Assembly (NCBI RefSeq): GCF_963678635.1
Contig: NC_087065.1
Location: 64,823,374 to 64,887,373, forward strand
DNA: 64,000 bases
Direction: 5' to 3'
DNA from: Symsagittifera roscoffensis
Taxonomy: Eukaryota; Xenacoelomorpha; Acoela; Convolutidae
The notes under the pieces are model-generated. The model worked only from the letters and a program-made list of their open reading frames with translations. It did not search any database and was not told where the DNA came from. Below, piece by piece: positions 32,079 to 42,610 of this stretch. Each line of letters begins with the position of its first letter. The first letter of the stretch is position 1. Position numbers and translations under genes: made by a program.

Positions 32079-32865
32079 TCTTTATTTGTCACTTTCCTAT
32101 GCCTACTCTTGACTCAATTGCTAGAGACCTTATAGTTTTATTAACAAAAATAATGACACAACACAATAAATTTCACCAGAATCTATTAAATAGTGACCAC
32201 GAATCCCTGTATGTTGTCAGAGTACAGTTTGTATAAAATTTATTCACACTAGCCGATTATCGGTCCAAAGATCTGGAAACTAGCACAATATGATGTTATC
32301 AGTCAATTTAAAAGATAGTGTAGTCACTACCCAATCAAGCACAGTTTAGGTTGATTTAAAATCAAAAACAAAAAAATATATATATTGACACAATATGAAT
32401 GTATATATAAAAAAACGTATGTGTCTTGTACTCTTAGTCGGTCGCAGTACAATAGTCGAACCTGTCTTTTAAAGAAAAAGCTTTCCCTGCTTGGTGCTGC
32501 ACCAAACAGACAAAACTTTGAAGGCAGTAATTTTCTCAAGTGGGCGTCTATTGCACCCACCGAGTACTGTGTTACCTATCTGCCTTCGGACTGCCCGAGC
32601 TAGACCTACTAAAATCCTCAGGGCAGTCACTTTCCCCAAAAACGTATTATGTTTCAATCCACACCAATGAGTCACGCTCTTTTTAATTTAGACTTAGTGT
32701 CGCGAATATCCGAGTTCGGACCTGTTTTGTATTAGTCTGGTTCTTTTTGAGAGGCAAGTTACCAGTGCAGTCACTGATACCTAGCCTGTGTATTAATAAC
32801 CTAATACCTCTCGCTTTTTAGTCTTTCTTTCGTTTACCTAAGTCCTTAATAAAATAATACCCCTC

Positions 32866-34510
32866 CGGATTGGCACAAATAGGACCCTTCCGGACTGTCA
32901 GAATATAGACCCCTCCGGATTGGGACCCCTCCGAGTTAGTTAATAGTAGACCCCTCCGGATTTGGACCCCTCCGAATTAGCAACTATAAGACCCCTCCGG
33001 ATTCGGACCCCTCCGGTTTTGTGGAAAGTAGACCCCTCCGGATTCGGACCCCTCTGACTTCGGAGCCCTTAGCTCTGTCAAAGTAGCTTTTTGTACTTTT
33101 CTTAATTTCAGCTTATACCCCTCCGGATACGTTCTGCGTTGCTATTATGCTGTTTGAATTAACTGGGAAGGGTATAGGGTCCTTTCCTAGACCCCTCCGG
33201 GTTGAAGTTAAGGCACTTATTTGACAATTCACACTAACGGTGAAGGGTCTTATCACTTGCCTAACTTCGACTCTATTATGGTTGTCTTGTGCCTTCAGCC
33301 TTCCCTTTTTGTCTAGAACTGTCCTAAGTTACTTAGTTCAATCGCTATCAACTTTTGGTAGAGGTATAAGGGTTTTTCAGAAAAATTTATAAAACGTGAA
33401 GGGTGTACCCCTCCGGATTTGTGTAATTTGCTAAAAACAATCTCAAAAAATTTTCTCGCTCGCTTTTCCGAAAAATTTCTGATCCTATTAGTAAGCTCAG
33501 CTAATTTCTGATCTATTGGTACCAAGATCAACTCGATATGATCAGTAGTTCCAAAGTTATTAACCAAAACGTCTTTTTTCCGAACTCAAAAAATTTTCTC
33601 TCTTATAGGTTCCGCCTAACTTTTTCCGCAAATCTGGTCCTTTCGACCTAAAAATTATTGATCCGAGCTCAGAAGGCCTATACTCTTCTAGTTCAATGCA
33701 AAAGACCCGATCTAAAACGCTATTGTAGAAAAATTTTGCGAAAAACTATGCTACCTGGACCCCTCCGGATTGATGAATCCACCAAATCAAACACGTTATG
33801 TTCGATTTCTCTGCGACCCGGAAGGCTTTCGGGTAGCGGATTTTAAGACTTGTAGATTCACTAGTGGACGTTGTCCGAACAAATATTTTTACTGTCCTAC
33901 CTCAAAAATTTCAAAAAAATTTCTAAATTTTTAATGTTTCTTACTATCAAAAAATGGGAAAATTTGGTTTTTGGTACCAAACTAGTTCCAACCACTTCCG
34001 AACTAAAGTTAACCGGTTCTACTTATTACAGTAGTGCAGTTACGATGTAACACACTAACTTAGCGCTTTTTTCCGTTTCAAAAAATATCGATATCTCAAA
34101 AATCGCGACTTGTGGGGGGATCAAAATATCGCTATTTTGACCCTAAAAACCGGTCTGTTTTCGTTGTTTTTCACTGAAAAACGATATGTGACTATTAATA
34201 TAGGCTATATGAATAATAATATTAGTAATACTATACCCCTCCGGGTTTGTTTATTATCCAAATTAAGGTGCTTAACTCGGATATTCGCAGTTCGGTGAAG
34301 GGTCACTACAGTGCAGCACTGTCGAGCCCCCCACAGATTACTATCTTACTTTTTGTACCAAAAGGGATACAAAACTTGTTAACGATACCCAACAGTCGAT
34401 TGTTGTTGTCGTTGAGCCCCTTCTTGTTGCTCCTTGAACTGCTTGCCGGATCGGTCTTCACCCAAGACCCTTCCGAATTGAGCGCAAATCAGCTGACCCT
34501 TCCGGATTGA
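32866..34510 (-). repeat. Leader repeat cluster with TCCGGA-centred motif
   Basis: About 17 near-copies of a ~14-bp motif, ACCCCTCCGGATT on plus (AATCCGGAGGGGT in element sense). Nine to ten lie within 32866-33060, often in pairs about 17 bp apart; the others are scattered to 34510. Variants with CCCTTCCGGATT also occur in both LTRs. The central TCCGGA is palindromic. Confidence 0.88.
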
Positions 34511-35034
34511 GCGCAATTTATCATTAACGTGCTTAAATGCTCAAATAACCCTACAGTACAAGCCTCACAAACGGGCTACAAAATTGATCGTAACGATCCT
34601 GACTGATATAAATGCCTGTAACAACAATATACCTATCAACAACAAACGGGGGGGTTGAATCACATCTTGTCTGGGGGATGATTTCTACTGATTTTTTACT
34701 TTTTTACTGTTTTTGGTTTTTCCGGTTATTTTTTATGTTTTTTTTTTCTTGGGTACTATACTACTTTTTGTTTGGTTTTGCTTATATCTTTAAGTGTTTT
34801 TGGTCACAAACCACTCAGGGGATGAGGGGTTCATGATTCCCCCCACCCTTCCTGGTTCGTGAATTTTCGGTCTTAACTAGGTTAAAAAACTATTCACGGT
34901 AATCCGGAAGGCTTCCGCGTTCCGAACTACCCTTCCGCCCCGGCTGTTTAGGCCTATTAAGGGCGTTAATGTGAGCATCCGCTCGGCGCGGAGTGCTCGT
35001 TAACGGTTCCGCCGGTCATGATGTTATGAAAGAA

Positions 35035-35052
35035 TAACACCCAGGAGCGCCA
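35035..35052 (-). promoter_or_regulatory. Candidate primer-binding site
   Basis: In element sense, 12 bases after the 5' LTR the sequence reads TGGCGCTCCTGGGTGTTA. It begins with TGG, as expected for complementarity to a tRNA 3'-CCA end, followed by a plausible acceptor and T-arm complement. I could not assign the tRNA. The 12-base gap from the LTR is longer than usual for Ty3/Gypsy. Confidence 0.45.
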
Positions 35053-35064
35053 TAAAAACATACA

Positions 35065-35986
35065 TGTAACATTCGCCCGGAAGATACATATCGACGGATA
35101 ACAAAACTAAGTCTTAAGACGACTGGCTAGCGTCTAAACAGAGCTTTGCATGTTTTTCACCGTCTCTACCAAGCCAGTACTTTTCGGTGGTCTTTCTTAC
35201 ATCAGGCTGACAAAAACGTTACTGTTCTCCGGCTTCGACCAGAACGCTCAAATTAACTGAATTACATGCAAAATTAGTGAGCTCATGGCTGGGTCTCAGT
35301 ATCCCCAGACCACGAGGTCACTCCTAAAAACAGGGCTACTACTTATCATATTACTATTGTTTTTGTTCAGTAGATAAAAATCATCATCTCCATCGAAGAT
35401 GGATCAACCCTTTCCCCCCAACTCCTAGCACCTCATCCTTGTCAAAACTAATCAAAATATCAGTTAAATTCAAGTCAGGACATGACAGGATGCTAAAATT
35501 CAATACAAGTTCATAAAAGTTCCCGTCCCGAGACCCTTCCGGATTCTTGAATCCGGCGAATCAAGCTCCTTACTCTTGATTTCTTGCTAATCCGGAAGGC
35601 TGGTTCTCACCCTTCACCGTTGTTGGCAAGGGCCTTGCAACTATTGTAGCAGCACAATAGTTGCAACTCGGAACGCTCTCTGCTATTCTGTATTTTGTTG
35701 TCGTTCTCTAATCTCGATTTTCGTACTGTTCACAATCGCAGATAAAAGTTGTTCTGTTTCTTTCTGCTATTTTAGCCAAAATGGCCGTTTTAACATTTCT
35801 CAGAAATGTTACGTCATCACTTCGAAAATTTAAAATTTAGAATTCCAGAATCTTCTAGCCTTCACCGTTTGGCCAATCATTCAAATAACGTCCTTATCCG
35901 TTCTAAATCGCCAATCCGGAAGGTTCACTGCTAAAATCCTGAATTCTGCAGAGACTGCATTTTGGCCATTCTGGTCGAATGTCACA
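35065..35986 (-). repeat. Right LTR (5' LTR in element sense)
   Basis: 922 bp, apparently identical to 11535-12456 (offset 23530). In element sense it starts TGTGACATTCG and ends GTTACA. Contains the same inverted repeats at 35535-35599 and 35635-35666. The element promoter should lie here, but no clear TATA box stands out. Confidence 0.97.
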
Positions 35987-36105
35987 AATTTCAGACCCCG
36001 TTTCTTGGGTTCCTGGTTGTCCTCTTCTTTCACTGCCTTCTCTAGGATGTCAAGTTTCTCGCGCAGCTCTGTGTTTATTAGTGTGGTGGCCAAAGCATAT
36101 CTAGA
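35987..36105 (-). pseudogene. gag: Relic sibling element, other side of the insertion (gag fragment)
   Basis: The minus strand reads a Lys/Glu-rich helix (ELREKLDILEKAV, then QEPKKRGLKF) like the Gag segment before KVISGKRF in the intact element. It joins in sense to the NVISGKTFGM reading left of 11535. Only ~115 bp are recognisable; beyond it the host AT-rich sequence begins, so the rest of the relic gag, leader and LTR is gone or too diverged. Confidence 0.75.
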
Positions 36106-36689
36106 AAAATCTGAGGAATTTGACTGGATAATGTGATGAAGGGACTCCTGACTGTAACCTCGTTAACTATGATACTTTCGACCTTCTGATTATTTCCTTT
36201 AAAAAAGGTAGACTAATTGACAAACGGAAAAAGCAGTCAATTTTATAACTGAGCATCCATTTCATGGACCGACCACGCAACCGAAATTTCACTCATCCGA
36301 ACATTTGTAAATGGTCCAGTGACTTGAATGAGCAATCAGTCTATTCACTTGAAACCAATAAAAAGTCAAATCTTTCTAAAAAAACTTTCAAAAACTTTAA
36401 AACGATTCGAAATCCTAGAACGATACTAACTACCTATTTTTTGTATGCGTTTTGATTGTAGAAGACCGAAACATCTCGATATAGGAAAATTTTGCATCTC
36501 AGATGAAGATACTTTTTGGATGAGTAGACCTTTGATAATTTTTATGTGAGTGGCCCAATTTACAACTTTCGGGTGATTGAACCTCCTTAAAAGACCCCTT
36601 AAAAATTTCTGTGAGAGGACTGTCACCTTTGATTGCAATGATTGCTATTCACTAGACGAAGAATCCGGGGGTAATTCCAGCCACAAGTG
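36106..36689. other. AT-rich noncoding stretch
   Basis: No gene, RNA or clear repeat recognised. It marks the change from the more GC-balanced element to the AT-rich host background. Confidence 0.6.
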
Positions 36690-37210
36690 TGATTTACAAT
36701 TTTTTTGCTGTTCCGAACGTTTGAAAAATGGGGAGAAATTTTGTCTCCGGGTGTGTTTTAGCTTTTTTTTCTGCGCAAAAGCAGCTACCACAAATAATCA
36801 TAGGAGAGAGTGTAGTGATATATCATAACAGGTAAAGATCTTTACAGAGAAAGATCTAGGTTTTTCGTCTTAATTCGAGCGAATAAAGCGAGCGAGCAGA
36901 GCAGGCCTACAGTAGCCTTTTTTAAAATGTATTTTACTGGAGTAGCGTTAAGTTTCGTTGAGTATTTTAAAGCCTTAATTCAAAACACTGCAAAAAAAAT
37001 AGAATTTTCAATTTGCTTGTTTTTCTCTTCTCTGACTGTCGAATATGCCTAATCTCTAGTTTTTCCTGCATATGCTTTTTATCACACCACGCCGATAACA
37101 ACGACACTAATTTGCAAAAAAAAATGTGTTGTATTTTTCAAGACTATGGTCGGAAAATTCTGTGCTACTTGCACAGAAAGCGACTATGCTTGTTACCTTT
37201 TGAAGATGTT
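36690..37210. repeat. Dispersed repeat X, copy 1
   Basis: Shares with 47620-48175 and 52320-52795 the ordered blocks TTGAAAAATGGGGAGAA, CAAATAATCAT...TGATATATCAT, AATAAAGC-AGCGAGCAG and GACTATGGTCGGAA...GCTACTTGCACAG. Noncoding, diverged, no terminal structure seen. Confidence 0.7.
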
Positions 37211-38537
37211 AGTCATTGGAGTTTCAGGTGATAAGGTAAAATTAGTATAATTCCTCGTTCTTCTACTCTCAAAACAGCTTCCAGCTTAAGAGAAATTTAT
37301 CTAGCTTCAAATTAAAAATTCTTGCTTTTGACTGAAAGCTTGCATAAAACGACTTTGATGCATCTCCCTGATATATATGACATACTTTTTTGCTTGTTAG
37401 ACCGGCTTTTCCTCTATTTTTGCTTGCATTTGCTTTAGTTTTTCTTCATTTGCGTACATACTTTTCATTTTCTGAAAAATGGAAAAAATTTTCCTTAAGT
37501 AGTTTTCCTTTCTGGATTTCTGGAGAAATGTAAATAGTGAGAGGTGTTAATTGTGACTTTCCTTTTCATCATCGAGAATTGATATCAACTTAGTAAGCTA
37601 ATTTTTGTTACCTTATTTTTTTTTTCGGAACAAGCTTTCAATGCACGTCATTTTTAACAACCCTGATATGAGCACCCATTTTTGTTTTTAATTTAACAAA
37701 AGTATAAACAGTATTGTTGGGTAGTTTTGTAAAAGTTAACTGGTTTATTGAAAGATAAATATAGTTGTGTTATTTTTGCTCTTTTTCACAGAAACTAAAA
37801 GGATTAGCAATCAGTTTGGAATCGGTGACTTGAAATTTTGTGGTAACAACAAATTAAACAATCATTGCTGAGGCAAATGGTCTAGCAACTAGTTCAGAAT
37901 TCTAATTCAACATGCAGAAAAGAAACTTTTGGATGAAACAAGGAAAGGTTGGGATAAATAAGAATTTATTCCTAACGACAAGATACAAAAATAGCATTAA
38001 CGCCCTGATAAAGCAGTAAAACTTAAGTGAGCGTTAGTGTTATACTACGGCTTTCCTTTTTTCTAAGCGAAGTCGCCTCTGTGTTCGCTTTATTAAGCTA
38101 CTTTTTGTCGTGTTCTCTCTAGTAATTGCGGAGCGCAGCTTCGTCTCTGTGTATCGTAGTTGTTTTCGACTGCAATGCTGTCAGTTCATTGTTAGCTTTT
38201 TTCAAGGGCTGAAATGCTGTTTGTTGTAGCTTCTGCAAACTTTTTTTACTGTCTTATAGATTTGTTTGTTTCTTTTTGGTTGGTCATTTTTTGGGCTGAA
38301 ATGATTGTCTTATATATTGGACTATTCGCCAATTTGTTATGCTATGATTAGTTCAAATTTACTAAGCAATAGAAAATAGCACGCATAATTATATTGAATA
38401 TTTTGATGGTTTTATCATTTTTGAGAGATAGGGAAAACAGCATTTTTTTCAGTCATTCTTATGCTTGTTCTGCTAGCTTTTCTACTTGCAATTCAAAAAT
38501 AAACCAAACTTTATAGGTTGCTTGAGTTTTAAAGCTT
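37211..38537. other. AT-rich intergenic DNA
   Basis: No sustained frame or recognised repeat. Poly-T runs are common. Confidence 0.5.
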
Positions 38538-39010
38538 CACAAAGGGTTCATCTTATCAAAAAAGCGCCAGTCATAAATTGTTCTAATAATTCACAAAGAG
38601 CTGAAAGAGCATCTGTTTTTTTCTTTGAAATTCGAAAGTTAAGATTTTTTCAAGAAAGTCAGTGTTTTTTATGGTTACTTGCGTTCATCACTCTTTTCCA
38701 ACTGTCGAACTCTATCGAACATCAAAATGGTAAAAGTCACAAAAATTGTAATCGACATCTAGTTTGGAAAATGAATTTCAATTTTCAGATTTTTCAAATA
38801 GGGTTATTTTGATGAGAAAAGTGGCCATCATAAATTGTTCTACAATTTCAAAATGCTTTAAGGCCATCTTATTTTATCTTTGAAATTCGGAAGTTGATTT
38901 TTTTTGAAATATTTTTCTCAATATTTTTTGTCAATATTTTTTTCTATAATCGTTGCGTTCATTGGCTCTTTTCTAACTCTCGGTTGGTTATTTTTTGTTG
39001 CTTAGAACGA
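38538..39010. repeat. Dispersed repeat Y, two adjacent copies
   Basis: Blocks GGGTTCAT-TTATCAAAAAA, CATAAATTGTTCT, TTTGAAATTCGAAAGTT and TGCGTTCAT-ACTCTTTTCCAA occur at 38538-38715, and more diverged at 38812-38990. Other copies lie at 44279-44480 (in an intron of the SR gene) and 48281-48445. Confidence 0.65.
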
Positions 39011-39195
39011 TGATTGTGGCCGGAAAATTCTGTGCTAATTGCCTTGCAACAGCTGCTTTTTCTGTGATTTTTCCTACTCGGTACTCTCTGTTGTATTTAG
39101 ATAAGATATTTGATTTGAATTAGCATCCGTTTCAGTTATGAAATAAAATTGGGGAAAATAAACATGGTTTGTTGTAGTTCCATTGGTGTCCTGAA

Positions 39196-40266
39196 TCAGT
39201 TGTAAAAATTGTTCTCTTCAAATCCTTCTTTGACGGCTGTTACTGGCTTGCAGGGATCCCCACTCTTCGACAGGTAGTTGAGCGAAAACTCAGGCCATTT
39301 TTTCTTCTCTTGTGGTGAAGCTCCTTTTCCAATCCAGACGTAGCAAACGTCTGGTTTGTCAAATATGAAGACATCGTTGGTGTCGAACATGGATTGATCG
39401 ACCTTGCCCTCCGCCACTTTCTCGAAAGTCAAGTTCCCCGAGGCATCTGACAGACGATGCAGAGTACAGGTCTCTGACTTGACCCAATTTGTTGTGCCCT
39501 CCACGGGTTGATCATCTGAGAAGTATTTGTAGAATGGGTGGTCCGGTTCGACATCCCCATCGTCTAAAGTCTCACTCTTCATCTTACCAGTTTTCAACTC
39601 GTGGCAATGCTGAGTGGCCTTGAATTTCTCGTCCTTGTTACAGGTTTTGCCATTCCATTGGTAGATGCAGTCAGTCCCAATGAGAATGTAGACATCGCTG
39701 GGATCCAAATTCTGCTTGTTTATGCCAATTTCTTTAACCTCCACTCCTTTTTTGTCTCCGTGGAAATGGAACAGTTTGGGATCGGTCACTTTAGTCTCAA
39801 CATGTCGGAACCCGCTCTTGGCTCCTCCTTTGACGTAAGTCATGATAGGGAAGTACGATTTGAACAACGGGGATTCGTGCTCCATGACCTCGCGATGCTG
39901 TACTGGTTTGTCGTCCAGAAGCGTATCCAACTCCACCGTTTTGTACGCGGCTGTTCCGTACTCGTCCTGGGTACTGTACTTTCCGATCCAGAAGTGCAGA
40001 TCGTAATACAAAGCGTCCTCGTTTGGTTTCTTGTACGTGTTTAGAATGATGTACGAATCACCATCGAAGAATTTGCCGTAGCCTTCTTTGGGCCAATGCT
40101 CGACCTGGAAGTTATTAATTCGCCATACTTGGAGACCCACTTTAGCTCCAGCATTTTCCCACGCCTTTTCGGTCTCGGCCGACGCCTTCTTCACGTTCTT
40201 TTCGACGTCTGACCCAAACAGGGCCATGTTGGAATCCTTCCAGTCATATTCTTTCGCTTTCTGCAT
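39196..40266 (-). CDS. Gelsolin/severin-like actin-binding protein (three gelsolin repeats)
   Basis: Uninterrupted 356-residue frame from ATG 40266 (MQKAKEYDWKDSNMALFGSD), chosen because this matches the start of severin-type proteins. The frame extends 22 codons further upstream, but these are less plausible and lie beyond a splice acceptor. Three gelsolin-like repeats: G1 ~45-150 (FFDGDSYIILNTY, DLHFWIGKYSTQDE), G2 ~160-255 (KLFHFHG, DVYILIGTDCIYQWNG) and G3 ~265-356 (NDVFIFDKPDVCYVWIGKGAS). Family members bind, sever and cap actin filaments in a Ca2+-dependent way in the cytoplasm. The size fits the short invertebrate severin/gelsolin-like group, not six-repeat gelsolin. No intron interrupts the coding region. 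It lies head to head with the SR-protein gene. Confidence 0.95.
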   Translation of the reverse strand: MQKAKEYDWKDSNMALFGSDVEKNVKKASAETEKAWENAGAKVGLQVWRINNFQVEHWPKEGYGKFFDGDSYIILNTYKKPNEDALYYDLHFWIGKYSTQDEYGTAAYKTVELDTLLDDKPVQHREVMEHESPLFKSYFPIMTYVKGGAKSGFRHVETKVTDPKLFHFHGDKKGVEVKEIGINKQNLDPSDVYILIGTDCIYQWNGKTCNKDEKFKATQHCHELKTGKMKSETLDDGDVEPDHPFYKYFSDDQPVEGTTNWVKSETCTLHRLSDASGNLTFEKVAEGKVDQSMFDTNDVFIFDKPDVCYVWIGKGASPQEKKKWPEFSLNYLSKSGDPCKPVTAVKEGFEENNFYN

Positions 40267-40285
40267 GGCTGTAGATGATTTGAAT
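40267..40285 (-). promoter_or_regulatory. 3' splice site just upstream of the gelsolin-like ATG
   Basis: On the minus strand TCATCTACAG is followed by CC and the ATG. The AG acceptor only two bases before the start codon implies either a 5'UTR intron or a trans-spliced leader. Confidence 0.6.
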
Positions 40286-42582
40286 ATTATGTCTTCGTTA
40301 ATTCTAAACCAAATTTGATGACGAAAACGCACAATTAGTGAAATCTAAACAACCAACTGAAGTTGCGGATTTAATTAAAATGGTATTTGTATGCGAAGTT
40401 CCAAGTCCCGAATTTGCAGATGTTTTAAATTCTGAACACTTTTAATGTCACTTGCTATGAAAACGAATTAGTTGTTTCGGGCCAAATATAGGAATCGATT
40501 TTAGACAAAGCAACAAACTGGGTCAACAGTGAGATTATTTAATGGTATGAGTTATCACATAGATTGAATTTCTTCAAGTTGAGTAGCAAAGAGTTTTTTA
40601 TTTGTTATAATTCAATTCTGTTGTGCTTTTGTACTATAAATGCAGCTGCTACTGTTTGTATTGTCGAATGGATGATTTTACGGATGTATGACGGCGCAAA
40701 TTTAACAACCGTTCACGTCAATCGCGAATTAACCATCGCCTGAAGTTGTAACGCGTTGATTCTGGTCGCTTTTAAGTTTTTTTCGGCGCTGTAGTTTTGT
40801 ACAGTTTTCGGACAGTGCGTCACAATAAATTTTTTATGAGCTTTGATTTGCTAAATATGAGTTTATTGAGCTAAATATTGTATATAATGTCGCACACAAA
40901 GCGTTATTTTTTGAACTTTTGTTTGTGATGATAAACTGTGCACTTGGTTTGCAAAAAGATACGATGCCTGCTGTAATTTTTATATTTGAACCTGTCAGAA
41001 ATTTATAGCATGCAAATAGTTTATCCTATTTCTCTGCTGAATATGTATTTTTATAAGAAATAACTAGAAAAATTCAAAGCTGACTCTATCAAAAAAGTGT
41101 CTATCGTGATCGCGTCTCGAAATTGATACTGGAGCTATTTAACCTGATTTCCAAGGGTTTCATGTCATTATTAATTTATTGAATTGCCTTAATTGATGTA
41201 GGTTATACTTTTGGCTGGGGCGCATATAGGCAGGGATTCGATCTTCTCTCCACTCGAAAAGTTCCTCCTTTGGTGCCATTTTACAACATCCTTGCTCGGC
41301 CTTTCGACACTCAATTTTCTATTATTTTTTTCCAAAATCTACTCATATTGAGGTGGAAACGTTCCAAATAATGCCTAAAAACATCGTTTTTAACCTGTTT
41401 TTTTTAAAATAAATTTTGCTTGCGGTGCAGAAAGTTTTGTCAAAGTAGATTCTTTATGTTGCCTATTAGGGGAGATCTCGGAAAATCAATTTTGTCTGAA
41501 ACAAAAATTACACAGAATTTTTGAAAATTCATTAGAAATCTCCGAAAAAAAATCCTTGATCCGCACCTGACTCTCCTTGATCTAATGCATTGGAAATTGC
41601 GTACAGAACCATTTCCCAGTAAATGAGTTGAGAAAGCAAAGTTAATTGTTCTGAACGACTGTCAAATGCTTCCGTGTTGGCATTGCAGGAACGGCTTTGT
41701 CCTTATGTTAGCAGGGAGCTTACAAGTCTCTTTGACTCGCAATCTAAGCGTGGGTATTGTATTATTTAACCATTGTTGCTAGCGATCCTTTATGGTAGTT
41801 GGTGCACGTATTTAAGTGTTCAAAATTCTATGTGCTTATTCCTGTTCTTGATAAAAGTTGTGTGCAAGCTTAAAGATTTGAGATAATTGCGTTCAACTAA
41901 TTTAAAATGAGTAATACAACTTAACACGCTGATAGTTGCTAATTCGTATTCATTTTGAAATAATACTACTTAAAAATTAGACCAAAGTATTTTCCAGCTA
42001 TTTTTCGTTGTTTCAAAATTCCGGCAATAGTAAAAAAAAAAAAGTTTTGAAGCTGCTAATCAGGTACTACCATTTTCGCTTTTCTGTTTTTGTTCATTTT
42101 CTCTAGCTTCTATTCAAATCATTGATTGTTTTTGCGCTTTCCTAGAAACTTTAAAAATCTATAGAAGTACTCACCAAAAAAGCGTTATTTCATTCACTGA
42201 ATTTGCAACACTGGAAATTAATTTCTCGTTAATGATGATGATTTTTCTTTTGCAGTCAGAACTCAGATAAGATGGTCTAATACTATTAAAATCGAGTTTT
42301 TACAGCTACATTAAAGATTGTTATAAATATTTTAATGAAATTTTGAAGAATTATTTTCTTCTATTGCAGAGTTGTAAAAATGAATTAAATGAATAGAAAC
42401 TTTCAAAAACATAAATTTACAAAATTTTCTCTCAAATTCGAATTTTCGACGTTTTTAAACATCGGTAAGGAGACGATTTTAGTTGAATGAGCAACAAGCG
42501 GAAGTTTAAGTTTATTCAGTTTATTGAACCGGATATTGGCTGAAATAAGTCCCCTGATGCTGAATTGTCAATTTGTTCACAG
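40286..42582. other. Divergent intergenic region between the gelsolin-like and SR-protein genes
   Basis: About 2.3 kb, AT-rich, no gene. It must contain the promoters, and possibly 5'UTR introns, of both head-to-head genes. A slightly more GC-rich patch (41205-41310) has no recognisable identity. Confidence 0.55.
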
Positions 42583-42598
42583 CAGATTTGCCTTTCAG
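42583..42598 (+). promoter_or_regulatory. 3' splice site just upstream of the SR-protein ATG
   Basis: A pyrimidine-rich TTTGCCTTTCAG ends at 42598, 12 bases before the ATG at 42611. As for the neighbouring gene, this fits a 5'UTR intron or spliced-leader addition. Confidence 0.65.
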
Positions 42599-42610
42599 TT
42601 GTAAATCGCA

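Larger units (their letters stand above)
32079..35064 (-). promoter_or_regulatory. Long element leader (5' untranslated region)
   Basis: About 3 kb between the PBS-proximal LTR and the Gag ATG, with no sustained coding frame. It contains the TCCGGA-motif cluster (32866-34510), several GGTGAAGGGT-type repeats (33237, 33398, 34286) that recur inside the LTR, and AT-rich stretches. Such length suggests packaging, splicing or translational control elements. Confidence 0.7.
11535..35986 (-). mobile_element. Giant Ty3/Gypsy-type LTR retroelement with accessory gene cassette
   Basis: Bounded by two direct 922-bp LTRs (11535-12456 and 35065-35986) that start TGT and end ACA and appear identical. On the minus strand it encodes Gag with two CCHC knuckles, a DTG protease, RT (YVDD), RNase H and a DDE integrase. 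The order RT-RNase H-integrase and the GPY/F-like tail are diagnostic of Ty3/Gypsy. At 24.45 kb it is several times the usual 5-8 kb. The extra length is a 3-kb leader, a 450-residue Pol extension and four accessory ORFs covering 13272-22049. The only direct repeat of flanking sequence is AAT, shorter than the usual 4-6-bp duplication. No envelope-like protein with signal peptide and membrane anchor was seen. Confidence 0.97.
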
